Below, piece after piece: positions 8,072 through 8,122 of a stretch of 8,122 nt of DNA. Position 1 is the stretch's first letter. Each line of letters opens with the position of its first letter. Both the position numbers and the translations under genes were made by a program. This DNA comes from Bacteroidota bacterium (GTDB taxonomy: Bacteria; Bacteroidota; Bacteroidia; Flavobacteriales_D; Crocinitomicaceae). Below the pieces are notes generated by a model that was not told where the DNA came from, made no database searches, and saw only the letters and a list, made by a program, of their open reading frames with translations. The stretch lies in NCBI GenBank assembly GCA_018825925.1, contig JAHKAT010000259.1, positions 1 through 8,122 of the forward strand. Direction: 5' to 3'.

Positions 8072-8122
8072 TTAAAAAATTTGAGAGATCAATAATCGAA
8101 AGAAAAAAACTGGATAAAGACC
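7993..8122 (+). CDS. Possible forward-strand ORF running off the window edge, opposite the broken helicase 5' region
   Basis: From ATG at 7993 the forward frame stays open to the last base for 43 codons. It gives MQKDDVVFFGCAGNGFAL, then a highly charged stretch rich in Lys, Asp, Glu and Arg (KDKRFENDVKKFERS). Composition and codon use look protein-like, whereas the opposing reverse frames either carry stops or read as Ser/Leu/Phe-rich shadow. The first few codons overlap bases that still encode helicase, so the ATG may not be the true start. If the right edge is a junction, this would be a fragment of another gene joined at about 8015-8040. I recognise no family, and a chance open frame of this length is possible. 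Confidence 0.3.
   Translation, partial: MQKDDVVFFGCAGNGFALKDKRFENDVKKFERSIIERKKLDKD

Overview
The window looks like chromosomal DNA of a Bacteroidota bacterium, probably of the Flavobacteriales type. It is AT-rich. It carries a secreted protein with a gliding-motility/type IX secretion C-terminal domain. The starts of hutU and ndh show no Shine-Dalgarno box but have A-rich leaders. These are lineage clues, not a proven assignment.

Left third (1-2408, + strand): the 3' part of a large exported protein. It has an N-terminal beta-rich domain, a run of cysteine-framed Ig/PKD/SprB-like modules, and a type IX secretion sorting domain. The sorting domain is interrupted by an apparent one-base deletion near 2322. 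The annotated frame ends at 2394 with an unrelated tail, while the conserved tail continues in another frame to 2408. A strong intrinsic terminator follows at 2444-2472.

Middle (2587-5890, + strand): a two-gene unit. The first gene is the long, UROC1-like form of urocanate hydratase (histidine degradation). One base later comes a type II NADH:quinone oxidoreductase. No other hut gene is visible. The pairing could mean co-transcription of a catabolic enzyme with a respiratory NADH sink, but that is inference.

Right third (5882 to about 8071, - strand): the C-terminal two thirds of an AddA/UvrD-type helicase-nuclease. It is convergent with ndh and overlaps it by 9 bp. Helicase motifs II to VI and the PD-(D/E)XK nuclease domain are present. 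The N-terminal part with Walker A is not in the window. The helicase frame hits a stop at 8072-8074, and the last 100 or so bases instead carry an open forward-strand frame. That end is therefore a frameshift, a rearrangement or a chimeric contig edge.

I see no RNA gene, CRISPR array, insertion sequence or attachment site, and nothing that clearly amounts to a new system. The most useful observations are the two breaks in otherwise conserved proteins and the regular cysteine-module architecture of the exported protein.
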